A stretch of DNA of 58,304 bases from Batkoa obscura (lineage: Eukaryota; Entomophthoromycota; Entomophthoromycetes; Entomophthorales; Batkoaceae). The DNA lies in NCBI GenBank assembly GCA_030770535.1, contig JASVEC010000099.1, forward strand, positions 1 through 58,304, given 5' to 3'. Positions 23,716-33,594 of this stretch are shown here, one piece after another (within the stretch, counting starts at the first letter, position 1; the number at the start of each line of letters is the position of its first letter). A program made the position numbers and the translations under genes. The notes beneath the pieces are model-generated. The model worked only from the letters and a program-made list of their open reading frames with translations. It ran no database searches and was not told the origin of the DNA.

Positions 23716-25026
23716 TTTTTAAAAAGTACAAAAGAAACAAATATAAAGAATAATAGAGATGCAAGGCATTAAGAAGTATTTACACTTTATTAAACATAAT
23801 AATAAACTACATTGTTATCCAGTATCTGATACATCAAAAAAAAGCGATATAGTCCCAATTAAAGTTATAGAGTCTATAGAAAACAGAAAAATTAAAAGAT
23901 CGATCCCAGCTTACCTTACGAAGATAACAGAGAATTTAAAAATTTCGATATTTACTAAACAAGTAAGTAGTTTGTTGAATGATAGAAATAGATTGTTAAA
24001 TGTAAGATTGATTACTTAAGTTATTAGTAGCTAAGTTAATAAATAGTCAAAGAACAAGTAACTGTAATAATATGTAAATACTATTATTACTTGTACTATA
24101 TAGAGATGGTTAATTATAGCTCTGAGGCTAACCACTCTCTCCCATGCAGCTATTTATTAACTTGGCAATATATTAATAATGTAGTTATAACATTAAAACA
24201 GTTTATTTATTTGATAACAAATCTGCAATGTATGTTGGTTATAAAGCAGTTGATAATAAATATTTCCCAATTAATCTTTACAAGAATATGTATTTAAGAT
24301 CTAATAGAAATTCAATTAACTTACAGTATGAGCTATAATAGAATGATTTAGAACTGTGTCTGGGTACTTTTGTTTTAATAAAAGATGATTTTATAGAATT
24401 TTAAGCGAAGTTTTTAAAATACAAAATTTTTCAAAAATTGGATAAAATAATGAAACTAATTTAGACAACCCCATATATATATTAGGTTTTAATATTGAAG
24501 ACGTTCTTAAACATAAACATATTAAATTAAATAAGACAAAATTGTCTATAAAATGTTAATAAATTTATAATCAACTTCTAATTTCAAATAGTATGTGGAT
24601 TATTACTAAGGTTTTTAAAAGTAATTTAGTTATATTTTAAAACATCTTTTAATTAAAATGTTTTTATTATATGTGATATATGGTACTGCTTATTAATTTA
24701 AGGTTTGATATTATTAAGCTTTTAATTAGAAAGTTGTGGTATAAAAGGCTAGCTTCAAAATATTAAGGGATATTTAGAATTGCTAGTTATTAATAGAATA
24801 TTTCTAATATAGATTTTAAAATATATAAGCATTATTAGTAAGCTAAAGTTTAAGTTTTGATAATTATTTTTACTTAATATCAAAGAGAGGAGGCAAATCC
24901 CAGGCATAACCAAAATCCTATTTATTATACAAACTTTTACAGTGATTTAAATTAGAAGGTGGGGGGTTTGTTTGATTTTAACCAAGGGGGGGACCCTTTA
25001 GCGTTTTTAAAGACAAATGATGTTTG

Positions 25027-25061
25027 TTTTAAACTGTTTTAAACTGTTTTAAACTGTTTTA
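25027..25061 (+). repeat. Short tandem repeat, 10-bp unit
   Basis: About three and a half copies of a unit reading AAACTGTTTT. Confidence 0.8.
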
Positions 25062-25217
25062 GTATAAATTCTTGCTATTAAAATAGGTCGATTCCTTGGT
25101 TGGAATGCCATTAAAGAACTTATAAAATAAGCATTTTATAGTTTGAGAATCTACGCTCCATTTTTTTCTGTTGCAACCAAGGCTTGATGTACTGAAACAT
25201 TCCAAATAATTTAATAT

Positions 25218-25314
25218 GGGAGTGTTTTTTTGACTTCATTATTTTTTCCATTTTTAAGCGCTATTTGAGTGGAAAAGTTATTAGCAAAATCCTTAAACAC
25301 AAAAATACATCCCC
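25218..25314 (+). mobile_element. MITE of the G4 family
   Basis: Starts GGGAGTGTTTTTTTGAC, ends ACATCCCC. Flanks ATAT and ACAT, an imperfect duplication. Confidence 0.85.
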
Positions 25315-26443
25315 ACATCTTCATACTTGAGTGTTAGTTTTAAGCCAGAGTTTATTAGAAGAAATTAAAAATCATAAAAGAACAGACCTTGAAGGTAAGA
25401 AACAGCTTCTTTTTGGCTAAAACAGTTTTTTTGAAAATTTTAATGACCTCAAAAATAACATTAGAGGGATTGTCTAAATTAGTTTCATTATTTTATCCAA
25501 TTTTTGAAAAATTTTGTATTTTAAAAACTTCGCTTAAAATTCTATAAAATCATCTTTTATTAAAACAAAAGTACCCAGACACAGTTCTAAATCATTCTAT
25601 TATAGCTCATACTGTAAGTTAATTGAATTTCTATTAGATCTTAAATACATATTCTTGTAAAGATTAATTGGGAAATATTTATTATCAACTGCTTTATAAC
25701 CAACATACATTGCAGATTTGTTATCAAATAAATAAACTGTTTTAATGTTATAACTACATTATTAATATATTGCCAAGTTAATAAATAGCTGCATGGGAGG
25801 GAGTGGTTAGCCTCAGAGCTATAATTAACCATCTCTATATAGTACAAGTAATAATAGTATTTACATATTATTACAGTTACTTGTTCTTTGACTATTTATT
25901 AACTTAGCTACTAATAACTTAAGTAATCAATCTTACATTTAACAATCTATTTCTATCATTCAACAAACTACTTACTTGTTTAGTAAATATCGAAATTTTT
26001 AAATTCTCTGTTATCTTCGTAAGGTAAGCTGGGATCGATCTTTTAATTTTTCTGTTTTCTATAGACTCTATAACTTTAATTGGGACTATATCGCTTTTTT
26101 TTGATGTATCAGATACTGGATAACAATGTAGTTTATTATTATGTTTAATAAAGTGTAAATACTTCTTAATGCCTTGCATCTCTATTATTCTTTATATTTG
26201 TTTCTTTTGTACTTTTTAAAAATTATATCTGTTTTCCCATTTTATTAACAGTCGAGTTATTAATTTTATTATGCTCGCAAATAAAAGCCTCAAATCTTGA
26301 AACTAATTGATTAATGTCTTCTATTTTACCTAATGCTTCAAAACTACTTTTCCATTTTGAAAGGTTCCCAAAATGTCCATCAACTATACTTTTCAAATAG
26401 AAGCTCTGTAGAGATCAAATTGATTAAACAATCTCCTGCATAT

Positions 26444-26545
26444 GGGGATGTATTTTTGTGTTTAAGGACTTTACTAACAAATTTTCCACTTAAATAAATA
26501 GCGCTTAAAAAATGGAAGAAATAATGAAGTCAAAAAAACACTCCC
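26444..26545 (-). mobile_element. MITE of the G4 family in T4 copy A
   Basis: Starts GGGGATGTATTTTTGTG, ends ACACTCCC, flanked by ATAT on both sides; the empty site is near 30160. Confidence 0.92.
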
Positions 26546-26678
26546 ATATGCTGAACCATGATTCAATATTTCAGATAAATAATCAAAGTAAACTTTGCCT
26601 ATTGTTTTATCATCTTTTAAATATAATACACCAAAGCCTAATACTGATATAGCTTGTTTATTATAATGATCTAGATTT

Positions 26679-26777
26679 GGGGATGTATTTTTGTGTTTAA
26701 GAATTTTACTAACAAATTTTCCGCTTAAATAGCGCTTAAAAAATGGAAAAAATAATCAAGTCAAAAAAAACACTCCC
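26679..26777 (-). mobile_element. MITE of the G4 family in T4 copy A, ATTT duplication
   Basis: Starts GGGGATGTATTTTTGTG, ends ACACTCCC, flanked by ATTT on both sides; the empty site is near 30290. Confidence 0.92.
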
Positions 26778-27143
26778 ATTTATTGAATCTGGTCTTGTTC
26801 CTATTTCCATATTTTGTTTAAAATCTAAAACTATTATACAACTTTTGTTATTTAATTTTTTAATAGTTTCATTAAATGTGTTTTTTTGAGTATCAACACA
26901 GAATTTATGTAATTTGTATAATTTTTCTTCGTTGAAAATTTCGTCTATTCTCTGCTTTGTTTTTTATTGCTGTATTTATTTTATTTTCAAATAACTTTTT
27001 CCTAACTGTATACTGTATACTGGGCATATATATTACATAGATCCGTTTTTCTTGCTGGATTTTTGAAATTACTTGGTATATATTTAAAGAACGTTGACCT
27101 AGCTACTGCTTTATCTCTTAGATCATTAAAATATTTACTATAT

Positions 27144-27241
27144 GGGGATGTTTTTTATGTTTAAGAATTTTACTAACAAATTTTCCATTTAAATAGTGCT
27201 TAAAAGATAGAAAAAGTAATGAAGCCAAATAAAACAGCCCC
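27144..27241 (-). mobile_element. Hybrid MITE marking a deletion in T4 copy A
   Basis: Its right half matches the MITE at 28099 (GGGGCTGTTTTATTTGG on the minus strand) and its left end and flank match the MITE at 22761. The T4 sequence normally between those two sites, including the first open frame, is absent. Confidence 0.85.
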
Positions 27242-27414
27242 ATATAGCTATATATTATATATCTGTTAAATATTTGACAGAAATAACATAAAACATGTAA
27301 TTAGGAAAATTAGCTATTTAAGAAAAGAAGACAATTAAAATAAGTTTTTAAAAGTTAAATAAAGAGATTTAATTTCAAAGTAAATCCTGAAATCAACCAT
27401 GACATCCCCATATT

Positions 27415-27511
27415 GAGATATACTTTTGTGTTAAGAAATTCTACTAACATTTTTCCGCCCAAATAGCGCTTAAAAAATGGAAAAAGCAATGAAAGTCAAA
27501 AAAACACTCCC
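27415..27511 (-). mobile_element. Degenerate MITE of the G4 family
   Basis: Starts with a diverged GAGATATACTTTTGTG and ends ACACTCCC, with AATAGCGCTTAAAAAATGG inside. It abuts the 5' end of T4 copy A. The duplication is unclear. Confidence 0.7.
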
Positions 27512-27595
27512 TATATTATTAAACTAAAATTTGAAATTATGCTTTTAGAAACTACAGTATTATTTAGTATATTCATTATTATATTTTCTATATAT

Positions 27596-27694
27596 GGGGA
27601 TGTATTTTTGTATTTAAGAATTTTATTAATAATCTTTCCACTCAAATAGCGCTTAAAAAATAGAAAAAGTGATGAAGCCAAAAAAAGTATCCCC
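27596..27694 (-). mobile_element. MITE of the G4 family just upstream of tRNA-Arg
   Basis: Starts GGGGATGTATTTTTG, ends GTATCCCC, flanked by ATAT. It ends 67 bp before the tRNA gene. Confidence 0.88.
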
Positions 27695-27761
27695 ATATTA
27701 CCATTTTTTAAAAATATTATTTTTAGCTGTTTATATCCCTATTAACACGATAGGTTGGAAC

Positions 27762-27834
27762 GGTCCCGTGGCCCAATGGATAAGGCGTCTGTCTACGGAA
27801 CAGAAGATTCCAGGTTCGATCCCTGGCGGGATCA
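27762..27834 (+). tRNA. tRNA-Arg(ACG)
   Basis: A 73-nt cloverleaf: acceptor GGTCCCG pairs with CGGGATC plus discriminator A; D arm GCC...GGC; anticodon stem TCTGT/ACAGA around loop CTACGGA gives anticodon ACG (reads CGU, and CGC/CGA after wobble modification); T arm CCAGG-TTCGATC-CCTGG. No intron. Identical in sequence to the genes at 44783 and 49510 but with different flanks. Confidence 0.97.
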
Positions 27835-27934
27835 TTCTTCATGAAACATGAAGTTGTGTGCATAAGAGGCATGGAAAGTTAGGCTATAAAATCAACAACT
27901 AGAATAAAAGTTTACAATCAAAATTTAAAATGGG

Positions 27935-28573
27935 GAGTCATGGTTGATTTCAGGATTTACTTTGAAATTAAATCTCTTTATTTAACTTTTAAAAACTTAT
28001 TTTAATTGTCTTCTTTTCTTAAATAGCTAATTTTCCTAATTACATGTTTTATGTTATTTCTGTCAAATATTTAACAGATATATAATATATAGCTATATGG
28101 GGCTGTTTTATTTGGCTTCATTACTTTTTCTATCTTTTAAGCACTATTTAAATGGAAAATTTGTTCGTAAAATTCTTAAACATAAAAATACAACTCTATA
28201 TGATTATGTAATTATATAAATACATAGTTATATAAATACAGTTGTTTGACTTTATTTTTTGTTGAAATAAAAATAAAATACAAACTTTCATAGTTAAACT
28301 TCGAAATCGAATTTTTGAAAACTTCAATACAATAGAGAGGAGTACACAATATAAACATTGTAATTCATTTACATCAATTTTAAGAGCTACTTATAACAAC
28401 CCCCAAGGTTTATGGAATTTTATAATAAAACAAAACAAAGAAAAGATATATTATCAAAGTTTACTATCGATAATAATAAACTTAATCAAGTAATGTATAA
28501 AATTAGTGCTTTGAGGGAAACAGGAAATAAAAACCAACAAGTAGCGTTATTATCAACTATAGCTTCAGTATAT
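27935..28573 (+). mobile_element. T4 DNA transposon, copy B (5' fragment)
   Basis: Begins GGGGAGTCATGGTTG, sharing with copy A a private version of the 5' terminal region. It carries a MITE (28099-28197) and the start of the first open frame, and stops at 28573 where copy C begins. The expected continuation of copy B is not found beyond copy C. Confidence 0.85.
28099..28197 (+). mobile_element. MITE of the G4 family in T4 copy B
   Basis: Starts GGGGCTGTTTTATTTGG, ends with a degenerate CAACTCT, flanked by ATAT. Confidence 0.88.
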
Positions 28574-28713
28574 GGGGTTATCTAAATTAGTTTCATTATT
28601 TTATCCAATTTTTGAAAAATTTTGTATTTTAAAAACTTCGCTTAAAATTCTATAAAATCATCTTTTATTAAAACAAAAGTACCCAAACACAGTTCTAAAT
28701 CATTCTATTATAG

Positions 28714-29177
28714 TGTGAAATCTGGTACTCAGGGTTTAGAGTCAAGAACAGCTATTGCTGGGTTGACTACACTATAAGTCGAAAGGTCTTAGTTTATGTG
28801 ACTAAGATAGACTTGGATTATGGGGAATAGCACGTAATAAGTTATGGACTATGTAAAACAAATAGAATAGACAATACTAATGTAAAATCTATGTAAAATA
28901 CTATTAAGAAAACTTAGTGGCTTTATTAAATGCTCGAGATATCAGGGAATAATTCAGTTAAAAAGCCTCGAACTATTATACTCTGTAAACTCTTTTATAC
29001 TCTGAAAAGTATAAATATCAAAATGAGAAGACAATATTCTTTTGGATGGAGCTAGAAATTCTCACAACAAATCAAAATAAGAATATGGGATTGATTTCCT
29101 CTGAACTCGAGAACACAACAGCTTAGGCGATTGTTATGTTATAATTAACCATGGGACTGACAAAGCGATATTTCACA
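28714..29177. mobile_element. Solo LTR of an LTR retrotransposon, fossil
   Basis: A 464-bp block begins TGTGAAAT and ends ATTTCACA, the TG...CA form of LTRs, with ATAG on both sides as a 4-bp target duplication. It sits inside T4 copy C, so it is younger than that insertion. The retrotransposon family cannot be told from the LTR alone. Confidence 0.7.
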
Positions 29178-29494
29178 ATAGTTCGTACTATAAGTTAGTT
29201 AAATTTCTATTAGATCTTAAATACATATTCTTGTAAAGATTAATTGGGAAATATTTATTATCAACTGCTTTATAACCAACATACATTGCAGATTTGTTAT
29301 CAAATAAATAAACTGTTTTAATGTTATAACTACATTATTAATATATTGCCAAGTTAATAAATAGCTGCATGGGAGAGAGTGGTTAGCCTCAGAGCTATAA
29401 TTAACCATCTCTATATAGTACAAGTAATAATAGTATTTACATATTATTACAGTTACTTGTTCTTTGACTATTTATTAACTTAGCTACTAATAAC

Positions 29495-30541
29495 TTAAGT
29501 AATCAATCTTACATTTAACAATCTATTTCTATCATTCAACAAACTACTTACTTGTTTAGTAAATATCGAAATTTTTAAATTCTCTGTTATCTTCGTAAGG
29601 TAAGCTGGGATCGATCTTTTAATTTTTCTATTTTCTATAGACTTTATAACTCTAATTGGGACTATATCGCTTTTTTTTGATGTATCAGATACTGGATAAC
29701 AATGTAGTTTATTATTATGTTTAATAAAGTGCAAACACTTCTCAATGCCTTGCATGTCTACTATTCTTTTTGTATTTCTGTTTTTTTTGTACTTTTTAAA
29801 AATTATATCCGTTTTCGCATTATTAACAGTCAAGTTATTAATTTTATTATGCTCGCAAATAAAAGCCTCAAATCTTGAAACTAATTGATTGATATCTTCT
29901 ATTTTACCTAATGCTTCAAAACTACTTTTCCATTTTGAAAGGTTTCCAAAATGTCCATCAACTATACTTTTTCCATGATGCTCAGCAAAAAAATTAAGAT
30001 TAACATTCAAACTACTATTTATTTTATGAATTTCTTTAAACATATAGTGTAGAAACTCTTGGGATCTAAAATGATTTCCTGTATCTGCCCATATATTAAT
30101 TTTTGTAAACTTTTTAAATAGAAGCTCTGTAGAGATTAAATCGATTAAACGATCTCCTGCATATGCTGAATCATGATTCAATATTTCAGATAAATAATCA
30201 AAGTAAACTTTGCCTATTGTTTTATCATCTTTTAAATATAATACACCAAAGCCTAATACTGATATAGCTTGTTTATTATAATGATCTAGATTTATTGAAT
30301 CTGGTCTTGTTCCTATTTCCATATTTTGTTTAAAATCTAAAACTATTATACAACTTTTGTTATTTAATTTTTTAATAGTTTCATTAAATGTGTTTTTTTG
30401 AGTATCAACACAGAATTTATGTAATTTGTATAATTTTTCTTCTTCATTGAAAACTACTTCTTCTATCTTTGCTTTGTTTTTTGCTGTATTTATTTTATTT
30501 TCAAATAACTTTTTCCTAACTGTATACTGTATACTGGGCAT
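29495..30541 (-). CDS. T4 transposase, catalytic frame (copy C)
   Basis: A 348-residue frame, identical in protein sequence in copies C, G, H and J. An RNase H-fold transposase is inferred: D69 in CIIVLDFKQN at a strand end, D153 in NIWADTGNHFRSQEF, and D195 in EHHGKSIVDGHFGNLSKW, giving spacings of 84 and 42 residues. The 4-bp target duplications and DDD pattern recall Sola-type elements, but I cannot place the family. An upstream in-phase region with a possible zinc motif (KTDLC) lies in other frames (see the findings on frame breaks). The frame opens at an internal ATG, so the true N-terminus lies upstream. Confidence 0.75.
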   Translation of the reverse strand: MPSIQYTVRKKLFENKINTAKNKAKIEEVVFNEEEKLYKLHKFCVDTQKNTFNETIKKLNNKSCIIVLDFKQNMEIGTRPDSINLDHYNKQAISVLGFGVLYLKDDKTIGKVYFDYLSEILNHDSAYAGDRLIDLISTELLFKKFTKINIWADTGNHFRSQEFLHYMFKEIHKINSSLNVNLNFFAEHHGKSIVDGHFGNLSKWKSSFEALGKIEDINQLVSRFEAFICEHNKINNLTVNNAKTDIIFKKYKKNRNTKRIVDMQGIEKCLHFIKHNNKLHCYPVSDTSKKSDIVPIRVIKSIENRKIKRSIPAYLTKITENLKISIFTKQVSSLLNDRNRLLNVRLIT

Positions 30542-30669
30542 ATATATTACATAGATCCGTTTTTCTTGCTGGATTTTTGAAATTACTTGGTATATATTTA
30601 AAGAACGTTGACCTAACTACTGCTTTATCTCTTAGGTTATTCAAATATTTACTATATATCATTCTACTT

Positions 30670-31206
30670 TTATTTAATATATATATTATCTGATGAATAT
30701 TTACTATCATTATTTTTTTTATTAAATCTTGATGAAATAGTTGAATCATCTAGTAAATATTGTACAATAGTTTCAATTTGCTCATCTTTAATTTTTTTTG
30801 TATTTTCAATAATATGTTGTAATGTTGGTATTTTATTATTATTACTTGTTTTTGAATAATCATATTGATTTCTATTTATATTAAACCCAAAACTCTTGCA
30901 TTCATCAAAAGAATATACTGAAGCTATAGTTGATAATAACGCTACTTGTTGGTTTTTATTTCCTGTTTCCCTCAAAGCACTAATTTTATACATTACTTGA
31001 TTAAGTTTATTATTATCGATAATAAACTTTGATAATATATCTTTCCTTTGTTTTGTTTTGTTATAAAATTCCATAAACCTTGGGTTGTTATAAGTAGCTC
31101 TTAAAATTGATGTAAATAAATTACAATGTTTATATTGTGTACTCCTCCCTATTGTATTAAAATTTTCAAAAATTCCATTTCGAAGTTTAGTTATGAAAGT
31201 TTGCAT
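30670..31206 (-). CDS. T4 first open frame, N-terminal transposase part (copy C)
   Basis: 178 codons starting MQTFITKLRNGIFENF, lysine/asparagine-rich, with a segment (CKSFGFNINRNQYDYSK) typical of the DNA-binding or linker half of eukaryotic transposases. It ends in an AT run just before the frame that carries RDKAVVRSTFFKYIPSNFK and KTDLC. Most likely it is the N-terminal part of one transposase now split into frames, not a separate protein. In other copies MITEs interrupt it. Confidence 0.65.
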   Translation of the reverse strand: MQTFITKLRNGIFENFNTIGRSTQYKHCNLFTSILRATYNNPRFMEFYNKTKQRKDILSKFIIDNNKLNQVMYKISALRETGNKNQQVALLSTIASVYSFDECKSFGFNINRNQYDYSKTSNNNKIPTLQHIIENTKKIKDEQIETIVQYLLDDSTISSRFNKKNNDSKYSSDNIYIK

Positions 31207-31636
31207 TTTATTTTTATTTCAACAAAAAATAAAGTCAAATAATCGTATTTATATAATTAGGAAAATTAGCTATTTATTAAGAAAAGGAAACAATTAAAAT
31301 AAGTTTTAAATAGAGACATTTAATTTTAGGCTTTTTAGATTTAACCGTTATGTTGGACACAAACTTGGAATTTTAAATTTGGATTAATTTCTAAGTAGAT
31401 TCTGAAACCAATTAGGACAGCCCCATATCATTTTAACCACAGATTATATTTTATAATTTGTATGTAATATAATTTAACCTATAAATTAATTATTTCGATT
31501 AATAAATATATCCTATACGTTATTGGATATTAACTACATCTAAATGTTTTAAGTTACCATAATTGATATTTGGTAAGTTAGAGTTAATATAAGATTGTAA
31601 ATTTACACATTATAAATATCTGATTGATGGTCCTAT

Positions 31637-31729
31637 GAGGCTGTTTTTTGGCTTCATTACTAACAGTCTTTCCGCTCGAATAGCCCCGTTTAAAAGATGG
31701 AAAAGTAATGAAGCCAAAAAAACAGCCCC
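31637..31729. mobile_element. Foldback (symmetrical) MITE of the G4 family
   Basis: Both ends carry the same half of the MITE: it begins GAGGCTGTTTTTTGGCTTC and ends GAAGCCAAAAAAACAGCCCC. The flanks (CTAT, ACTT) do not match, so it probably arose by recombination rather than insertion. Confidence 0.75.
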
Positions 31730-32457
31730 ACTTATTGGAATCTCCTCCGATTGAAAAGCTTCAACTATAAAAGCTATAAACAAAAGTCAACAACTGCTTT
31801 TTTACAAAATAAAATCTTTCTGAGCAAGTTGGATTTTATAATTTCAGAGTGACATCGCTATTTTAATTTAATTTAAAAACTTGACTATTTTACCAAGAAT
31901 TTTATTACTTTTCAAAATTTAGCTAAAATTTGCTTAAATCAAAATTTTAAAAATTATAAAACTACTAGACTTTAAACATCAATGGGTGTGTACTTTTCAC
32001 TAAAAAGCTTAACCTATTTTCAAAACGTTTGATATAAAATTAAAATTAAAATTAAAATATTGCAAATAAAATATCAGCCTAATAATTTATTTTAGAAATC
32101 CAAGCTTTGTTAAGTTGTTTTGTCAGATGAAAACAAACTTTAAGCCAAGGGTTTTTAGGTGCTTAAAAAGGCTTTAGCAAAATTCTTTAGAAAAAATAGC
32201 TAAATTTTAAACAAAAATATTGCAAAAAGACTGAAAAGTTAAAGTAACTGAAAACAGTTGTTCACTTTTTAATCAAAAAGCAAATACTTAACAATATATA
32301 AAGCTAAAGTTTAAATTTAGTTATTTAAAAAAGTTTAACGCTACAAAAAAACTAATCTTTGCTTTAGCTTTACTATAATTTTAAATGAAAATATCTGAAG
32401 TATTATCTTTATTTTATTTTTATAACCTCGAATTTTTTAAAATTTAAATATTTTAAT

Positions 32458-32680
32458 TCAATCAATTGGGAACGTTTCTGTTTCTGCTTTTTTCGCAATT
32501 CGTACTATATCTTCCTCTCTTTTATCCAACAATGCTGCTAAATTATAAATATATATGTATAAAGCTGCCCAAACTAATACTACTACAAGCTTAACTAAAA
32601 ATTTAAAAGATTAAAATGAAACTAACAACACTAAATTTTGGGGGTGTTTTATTATCTAGTAAGCACCAGTTTTCTAACAT
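32458..32680 (-). CDS. Small single-TM protein, two exons (hidden gene)
   Basis: Exon 1 (32632-32680) starts MLENWCLLDNKTPPKF; a 37-nt GT-AG intron (32595-32631) is followed by exon 2 (32458-32594), which continues KLVVVLVWAALYIYIYNLAA, then LLDKREEDIVRIAKKAETE and TFPID before the stop. The 61-residue product has one membrane span of about 18 residues at positions 19-36 and a charged C-terminal tail. Exon 2 is strikingly protein-like in an AT-rich region full of stops, and the splice preserves frame. I do not recognise the family; size and layout recall small mitochondrial or ER membrane proteins, which is only a guess. The intron is shorter than others in the window, so exon 1 could be elsewhere. 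Confidence 0.55.
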
Positions 32681-32901
32681 TATTGAACTTTAAAATTAGG
32701 TGCTTTTTATAACAGGGACAAAGTGAGAAAAAGGGTTCGAAAACCTGCACCAAATTAAGTCCTATTTCAGAATTAAAATCAAGCTGAGAAGGGGGAGAGA
32801 ATAATTTAAAAAGCTTTTTTAGTTTTCTTGGCCAGAGCCCAATCAATACAACGAATACTATTGTATGTTTTTTAGTTTTTTTTAAGTAAAATTGTTAATA
32901 T

Positions 32902-32998
32902 GAGGATGTATTTTTGTGTTTAAGAATTCTATTAGCAATCTTTCCACTCAAATAGCGCTTAAAAGGTGCAAAAAAGTGAAACCAAAAAAAACATCATC
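32902..32998 (-). mobile_element. MITE of the G4 family
   Basis: Starts GAGGATGTATTTTTGTG, has AATAGCGCTTAAAAGG, ends with a degenerate ACATCATC. Confidence 0.8.
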
Positions 32999-33594
32999 AT
33001 GTTTGTTTAACTAACTCTCAAAATAAAATTTGGGTTACCTTATAATAATGCTTGAAAATACAAAATAAAATACCCAACAAGTATAGGAAAAGGGCTATGG
33101 CAAAGGAAAATATTGACCACTTTACCATTTATTAATCTATTCTCCTTTTTAAATGTTATTAGGTACTTATAAAATATAACCAACGGCTAATATATTTATT
33201 GTAAAAAAAAAATCATACTGCAGATGATTTGATTTGGTTGCAATATTGAATCAGGCCTTAAATAAAGATAACCTAGTTTTCATAATTTTTAGATTATGAA
33301 AGCTAATTACAAAACATTAAAACATTACCTTGAGCACTTTACTTAAAATTCATTTACTATTTGTACTCTCTTCTTTCTAAATTGTTTTACTTTCTAAACA
33401 TTATACACTAAATAAGGTATTAATATTAAGCGAGTTTTTACCTTTTAGATTTTGATTTATAGTTCGAGAAATTTAATACATTTAATTGTTAATAATTTAG
33501 CAAAGCTCTTAAAAAACAACCATAAAAATCCAATCTATCAAAATAGTTGAATTTCTCTCCTCCTTAAATCAATAACAACTAATGGGGGCTGTAC

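Larger units (their letters stand above)
22008..24472 (+). mobile_element. T4 DNA transposon, copy 1 (5' terminus not found)
   Basis: It starts at the first open frame of T4 (MQTFITKLRNGIFENF) and runs to the 3' terminus TAGACAACCCC at 24472, followed by ATAT. Three MITEs lie inside it (22178-22275, 22547-22645, 22761-22858), each with an intact 4-bp duplication when compared with uninterrupted copies. No GGGG 5' terminus was recognised upstream, so the left end is truncated or diverged. Confidence 0.85.
24473..25465. other. Unique AT-rich spacer between T4 copies 1 and A
   Basis: No gene was recognised. It contains a 10-bp tandem repeat (AAACTGTTTT) at about 25027-25061 and a MITE at 25218-25314. 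Confidence 0.5.
25466..27409 (-). mobile_element. T4 DNA transposon, copy A (internally deleted)
   Basis: The 3' terminus begins GGGATTGTCTAAATTAG at 25466; the 5' terminus ends at 27409 (GGGGATGTCATGG on the minus strand). It has three MITEs inside. About 150 bp encoding the second and third Asp region are missing near 26395, and the first open frame is missing at the MITE at 27144-27241. It cannot encode a full transposase. Confidence 0.88.
28574..31424 (-). mobile_element. T4 DNA transposon, copy C (least disturbed by MITEs)
   Basis: The 3' terminus GGGGTTATCTAAATTAG starts at 28574 and the 5' terminus ends CAGCCCC at 31424; ATAT lies on both sides. No MITE lies inside. A 464-bp solo LTR (28714-29177) accounts for the extra length; without it the copy is about 2.38 kb. 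It encodes the full first open frame (30670-31206) and the 348-codon frame (29495-30541). Confidence 0.9.
31425..33594. other. Unique region with two MITEs and a hidden small gene
   Basis: Mostly AT-rich DNA with dense stops between T4 copies C and E. It holds the foldback MITE at 31637-31729, the small gene at 32458-32680 (-) and the MITE at 32902-32998. Nothing else was recognised. Confidence 0.5.

Noticed and set aside
24091-24297. A 68-codon frame (YYIEMVNYSSEAN...) repeated after every T4 catalytic frame
   Set aside because: It lacks an ATG start and lies over the three-way-junction structure; its conservation is explained by the youth of the copies.
32652-32846. 64-codon minus-strand frame containing PRKLKKLFKLFSPPS
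   Set aside because: It has no ATG start and overlaps exon 1 and the upstream region of the better-supported small gene.
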